This document shows positions 13,756 to 14,546 of a stretch of 14,546 nucleotides of DNA, piece after piece. This DNA comes from Acidobacteriota bacterium. GTDB lineage: Bacteria > Acidobacteriota > UBA6911. The stretch is taken from the NCBI GenBank assembly GCA_031254095.1, contig JAIRVC010000149.1:1-14546 (forward strand), given 5' to 3'. The notes beneath the pieces were generated by a model. The model was given only the letters and a program-made list of their open reading frames with translations. It had not been told where the DNA came from and searched no databases. Each line of letters starts with the position of its first letter. Within the stretch, counting starts at the first letter, position 1. Position numbers and translations under genes: made by a program.

Positions 13756-14546
13756 ATGAGCGAGAAAAACCGGAAACAAGTGGTTCTTGGCGTGGATATA
13801 GGCGCGACTACCGCCAAGATGGGGTATGTGGATCGCGGCGGGAAATGTCTGTCAAGCGGCGCTTCGGTTTCAACAGGCGCGCGGCAGGCCGCGGATGTTT
13901 TTTTTAGAAGGCTTTATGAATCCGCGGAGGCGCTGCGCGCGGAACTTCCGCCGGAATACGATCTGGCGGGTATCGGCATCGGCGCGGCCAACGGCAATTA
14001 CTACAAAGGCACGATAGAATGCTCGCCGAATCTGGGGTGGGATTACGTGGATGTCGGCGCCGAACTCGGAAAATATTACAGCGTTCCTGTTTTGGTGACG
14101 AACGACGCCAACGCCGCGGCGCTCGGCGAGATGGTTTTCGGCGCAGCAAAGGGAATGAGGGATTTTATTTCCATCACGCTGGGAACAGGTCTCGGCAGCG
14201 GCATCGTAGCCAACGGTGAAATGATCTACGGCGCGGACGGGTTCGCCGGCGAACTTGGGCATACGATTGTTGATCCGAACGGACGGGAATGCGCCTGCGG
14301 GCGGCGTGGATGCCTTGAAACCTATTGCTCCGCGACCGGCCTTTGCCGCACCGTCGAGGAATTGATCTGCAACACCACCGTTCCGAGCGGACTGCGCGGC
14401 GTCAGTTACGACGAACTTACAGCCGCGAAAGTTTCCGAGGCGGCCCTCGGCGGAGACGCGCTTGCGCTGGCGGCGTTTGAGGCCTGCGGCGAAACGCTTG
14501 GGCGAAAACTCTCCGATTCGGTGGCGCACCTGAGCCCGGAAGCAAT
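13756..14546 (+). CDS. ROK-family sugar kinase (glucokinase-like), 3' end off the window
   Basis: 263 complete codons, open to the right edge; family members are ~310-330 residues, so ~50-60 are missing. ROK enzymes phosphorylate glucose, N-acetylglucosamine or N-acetylmannosamine with ATP. The nucleotide-binding loop is VVLGVDIGATTAKMG (9-23). TNDANAAALGE (115-125) holds the catalytic Asp117. ITLGTGLGSGIV is phosphate-binding. AGELGHTIVDP followed by CACGRRGCLETYCSATG gives sugar-contact Glu166 and the zinc site His169, Cys179, Cys181, Cys186, which is diagnostic for ROK. There is no N-terminal helix-turn-helix, so it is a kinase rather than a NagC-type repressor. GGGGAA lies ~8 nt before the ATG. 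It follows the wall hydrolase by 20 bp and is probably co-transcribed. The motif GRxGCLETYCSATG is the form common in glucokinases of Bacteroidota and relatives. Confidence 0.93.
   Translation, partial: MSEKNRKQVVLGVDIGATTAKMGYVDRGGKCLSSGASVSTGARQAADVFFRRLYESAEALRAELPPEYDLAGIGIGAANGNYYKGTIECSPNLGWDYVDVGAELGKYYSVPVLVTNDANAAALGEMVFGAAKGMRDFISITLGTGLGSGIVANGEMIYGADGFAGELGHTIVDPNGRECACGRRGCLETYCSATGLCRTVEELICNTTVPSGLRGVSYDELTAAKVSEAALGGDALALAAFEACGETLGRKLSDSVAHLSPEA

Overview
This 14.5 kb window looks chromosomal and comes from a Gram-negative bacterium: it has LpxD (lipid A synthesis) and a CcmH-type cytochrome c maturation factor. A reverse-type rubrerythrin suggests an anaerobe or microaerophile. 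Three features would fit Acidobacteriota: an orphan MacB/FtsX-like (ADOP-type) permease, a HExxH protease with the 'HALQDQHFDL' signature, and a CcmH carrying 'APCCW' in place of CxxC. The acyl-CoA ligase instead recalls Desulfobacterota. The taxonomic call is therefore tentative and rests on recognition from memory.

Layout. Nine intact or edge-cut genes lie on the minus strand from about 12.26 kb down to 1. In transcription order they are ccmH, an AMP-ligase/ACP/PlsC-acyltransferase fusion, a secreted metalloprotease, reverse rubrerythrin, an acyl-CoA ligase, a DedA membrane protein, lpxD, a 60-residue hypothetical protein, and an ADOP-like permease cut by the left edge. ccmH, the fusion and the protease overlap or nearly touch and form a clear operon. 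On the plus strand, a secreted LysM-LysM-NlpC/P60 peptidoglycan hydrolase is followed after 20 bp by a ROK-family sugar kinase cut by the right edge. The 12.26-12.54 kb stretch is the divergent region between the two blocks.

The theme is largely the cell envelope: lipid A (lpxD), fatty-acid activation and transfer to lysophospholipid (fusion and ligase), a DedA-type membrane transporter or flippase, an envelope permease, and a wall hydrolase.

The gaps between genes hold most of the unusual content. Three copies of a ~150-160 bp palindromic, MITE-like element with ~30 bp terminal inverted repeats sit immediately 3' of three genes (4467-4626, 6747-6905, 7526-7673). A second family has two inverted copies (2107-2181 and 3714-3797) and abuts the stop codon of dedA, with a short related motif forming the lpxD stop. 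Next to the middle MITE-like copy are two overlooked gene remnants: the N-terminal-domain piece of a P4-type integrase (6612-6746) and a frameshifted DUF4143/AAA-ATPase tail (6328-6590). This is a small scar of lost mobile DNA. I see no intact defence system, CRISPR array, rRNA or tRNA.
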